Position numbers and translations under genes: made by a program
In this document: one piece after another, positions 3,907-5,242 of the stretch
How the letters are laid out: each line of letters opens with the position of its first letter
Position numbering within the stretch: position 1 is the first letter of the stretch
The notes under the pieces: model-generated
Database searches by the model: none
Told to the model about the DNA's origin: nothing
The model's input: only the letters and a program-made list of their open reading frames with translations
From: Actinomycetes bacterium
GTDB taxonomy: Bacteria > Actinomycetota > Actinomycetes > Mycobacteriales > Micromonosporaceae
DNA length: 5,242 nt
Direction: 5' to 3'
Assembly (NCBI GenBank): GCA_023437285.1
Contig: JAEZGP010000172.1
Span: 1 to 5,242 of the forward strand

Positions 3907-5242
3907 GCACGCCGACGTTCGTGGGCATGCCGCCGTTCCCGGCCGCGGCGCGCGACGCGCTGCGCGACGCCCAGCTGCGGGCCAACCTCGACCGGGCCAC
4001 GACGACGATCCGGGACCGGCGCCTGCGGGCCATCGCCGAACTGCCCGACTGGGAGGCACTGCGCGAGGCCGGTGCCGCCATCAAGGACGACGTCCTGGCC
4101 CGGCTGCCGGAGCTGCTCGTCCAGCTCGAGGAGAACGTGACGGCCGCCGGGGGCACCGTGCACTGGGCACGCGACGCCGCCGAGGCCAACGCGATCGTGG
4201 CCGCTGTTGCCCGTACCCATGGGGTTGACGAGATCGTCAAGGTCAAATCGATGGCGACCCAGGAGATCGAGCTGAACGCGGCGCTGGAGCGCCACGGCAT
4301 CGACGTGTGGGAGACCGACCTCGCCGAGCTGATCGTGCAGCTGGGCCACGACCTGCCCAGCCACATCCTGGTGCCGGCGATCCACCGCAACCGCGCCGAG
4401 ATCCGCGACATCTTCGTCCGGGAGATGGGCCTCGTCGGCCGGCCCGCCCCGGCCGGCATCACCGACGAGCCCGCCGAGCTGGCCGAGGCCGCCCGCCTGC
4501 ACCTGCGCGAGAAGTTCCTGCGCGCGCGGATGGCCGTCTCCGGCGGCAACTTCGCGATCGCGGAAACCGGCTCGATCGTCGTCCTCGAATCGGAGGGCAA
4601 CGGCCGCATGTGCCTGACCCTGCCCGACGTGCTGGTCACCGTCCTCGGCATCGAGAAGCTGCTGCCGACCTGGCGCGACCTGGAGGTGTTCCTGCAACTG
4701 CTGCCGCGCTCGTCGACGGCCGAGCGGATGAACCCCTACACGACCGTGTGGACCGGCGTGACGCCCGGCGACGGGCCGCGCGAGTTCCACCTGATCCTGC
4801 TGGACAACGGCCGCACCGACACGCTCGCCGACCCGGTGGGCCGGCAGGCGCTGCGCTGCATCCGGTGCTCGGCGTGCCTGAACGTGTGCCCGGTCTACGA
4901 ACGTACGGGCGGCAAGGCGTACGGGTCGGCGTACCCGGGGCCGATCGGCGCGATCCTCACCCCCCAGCTGCGCGGCATCAACCGCCACCCGGTCGACGAG
5001 CAGACCGCGTCCCTGCCGTTCGCGTCGAGCCTGTGCGGGGCGTGCTTCGAGGCGTGCCCCGTCCGCATCGACATTCCCGAGGTCCTCGTGCACCTGCGCG
5101 CCAAGGTGGTCGAGCAGGGCGGGCACCGCCTGGAACGCGCCACCATGGCGGTGGCGGCCGCGACGTTCGCCTCGCCCCGGCGCCTGTCCGCCGCGCAGCG
5201 GGCCGGCGGCGCCCTGCTGGGCCTTTCTCTTATACACATGAC
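3903..5242 (+). CDS. lutB: LutB/YkgF, LUD and 4Fe-4S domain subunit of the lactate oxidation complex, 3' end missing
   Basis: LutB is the ferredoxin-like subunit of the LutABC lactate oxidation complex. The frame starts with GTG overlapping the lutA stop and gives about 440 credible residues; the family is about 460-490, so only the C-terminal tail is lost. Residues about 70-300 form the LUD (DUF162) domain, including VKVKSMATQEIELN at 112-125 and FAIAETGSIVVLESEGN at 217-233. A 4Fe-4S dicluster follows: Cys319, Cys322, Cys325 and Cys329 in CIRCSACLNVCP, then Cys378, Cys381 and Cys385 in CGACFEACP. The segment GGKAYGSAYPGPIGAIL at 336-352 is typical of LutB. Codons after Gly440 (from 5223: CTT TCT CTT ATA CAC ATG) differ sharply in composition and match sequencing adapter, so the true protein probably diverges there. 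lutC is expected downstream beyond the contig. Confidence 0.93.
   Translation, partial: MSTPTFVGMPPFPAAARDALRDAQLRANLDRATTTIRDRRLRAIAELPDWEALREAGAAIKDDVLARLPELLVQLEENVTAAGGTVHWARDAAEANAIVAAVARTHGVDEIVKVKSMATQEIELNAALERHGIDVWETDLAELIVQLGHDLPSHILVPAIHRNRAEIRDIFVREMGLVGRPAPAGITDEPAELAEAARLHLREKFLRARMAVSGGNFAIAETGSIVVLESEGNGRMCLTLPDVLVTVLGIEKLLPTWRDLEVFLQLLPRSSTAERMNPYTTVWTGVTPGDGPREFHLILLDNGRTDTLADPVGRQALRCIRCSACLNVCPVYERTGGKAYGSAYPGPIGAILTPQLRGINRHPVDEQTASLPFASSLCGACFEACPVRIDIPEVLVHLRAKVVEQGGHRLERATMAVAAATFASPRRLSAAQRAGGALLGLSLIHM
5223..5242. other. Probable Tn5/Nextera mosaic-end adapter remnant at the contig end
   Basis: Bases 5223-5239 match the first 17 bases of the mosaic end CTGTCTCTTATACACATCT at 16 positions; the only mismatch is T for G at 5225. 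The last bases, GAC, equal the start of the read-through adapter that follows the mosaic end in one Nextera arm, with CT missing between. The stretch is AT-rich inside GC-rich coding sequence and would put a rare ATA codon in lutB. I therefore read it as untrimmed adapter with errors and not as genome. Confidence 0.85.

Noticed and set aside
3510..5237. 575-residue open frame on the minus strand opposite lutA and lutB
   Set aside because: It is antisense to two unmistakable genes, low in complexity (Arg, Gly, His, Gln), and its start lies in the adapter-like end. Long antisense frames are normal in high-GC coding DNA.
5223..5242. A genuine transposon end inserted in lutB
   Set aside because: Only 17 bases match, with one mismatch, exactly at the contig end, and the following bases resemble sequencing adapter and not transposon sequence. 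Library adapter is the simpler explanation.

Overview
The window is a high-GC stretch with GC-ending codons, GTG starts and stem-loops lacking U-tracts. This points to an actinomycete, possibly a Micromonosporaceae member, although no marker gene fixes the family. The right edge looks like a true contig end: the last about 20 bases are AT-rich and nearly match the Tn5/Nextera mosaic-end adapter, so they are probably not genomic.

Left half, read on the minus strand. A classical short-chain dehydrogenase/reductase (SDR) is cut by the left edge (1-726) and may have a leaderless promoter. It is preceded by a DoxX-family four-helix membrane protein (815-1267) with a terminator-like hairpin behind it and a probable repressor operator over its transcription start. 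Upstream of that is a secreted or lipid-anchored CAP/SCP-domain (YkwD-like) protein (1544-2038). The spaces around it, 1268-1543 and 2039-2435, hold most of the non-coding signals: inverted repeats, a possibly structured CAP leader and one doubtful small ORF on the plus strand.

Right half, read on the plus strand. A PAP2-family membrane phosphatase (2436-3164) with a good promoter and ribosome binding site is followed after 49 bases by lutA (3214-3906) and lutB (3903 to the contig end). These encode the CCG-domain and LUD/4Fe-4S-domain subunits of the LutABC (YkgEFG) iron-sulfur L-lactate oxidation complex. lutA and lutB overlap by four bases (GTGA) and are surely co-transcribed. lutC would be expected just past the contig end.

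The genes form no obvious single pathway. Apart from lutAB, which act together in lactate use, this is ordinary chromosomal actinobacterial content. I see no CRISPR array, tRNA, rRNA, insertion sequence or phage gene, and no convincing new system. The items most worth a second look are the adapter-like contig end, the DoxX operator candidate, the CAP leader and the small ORF at 2153-2317.
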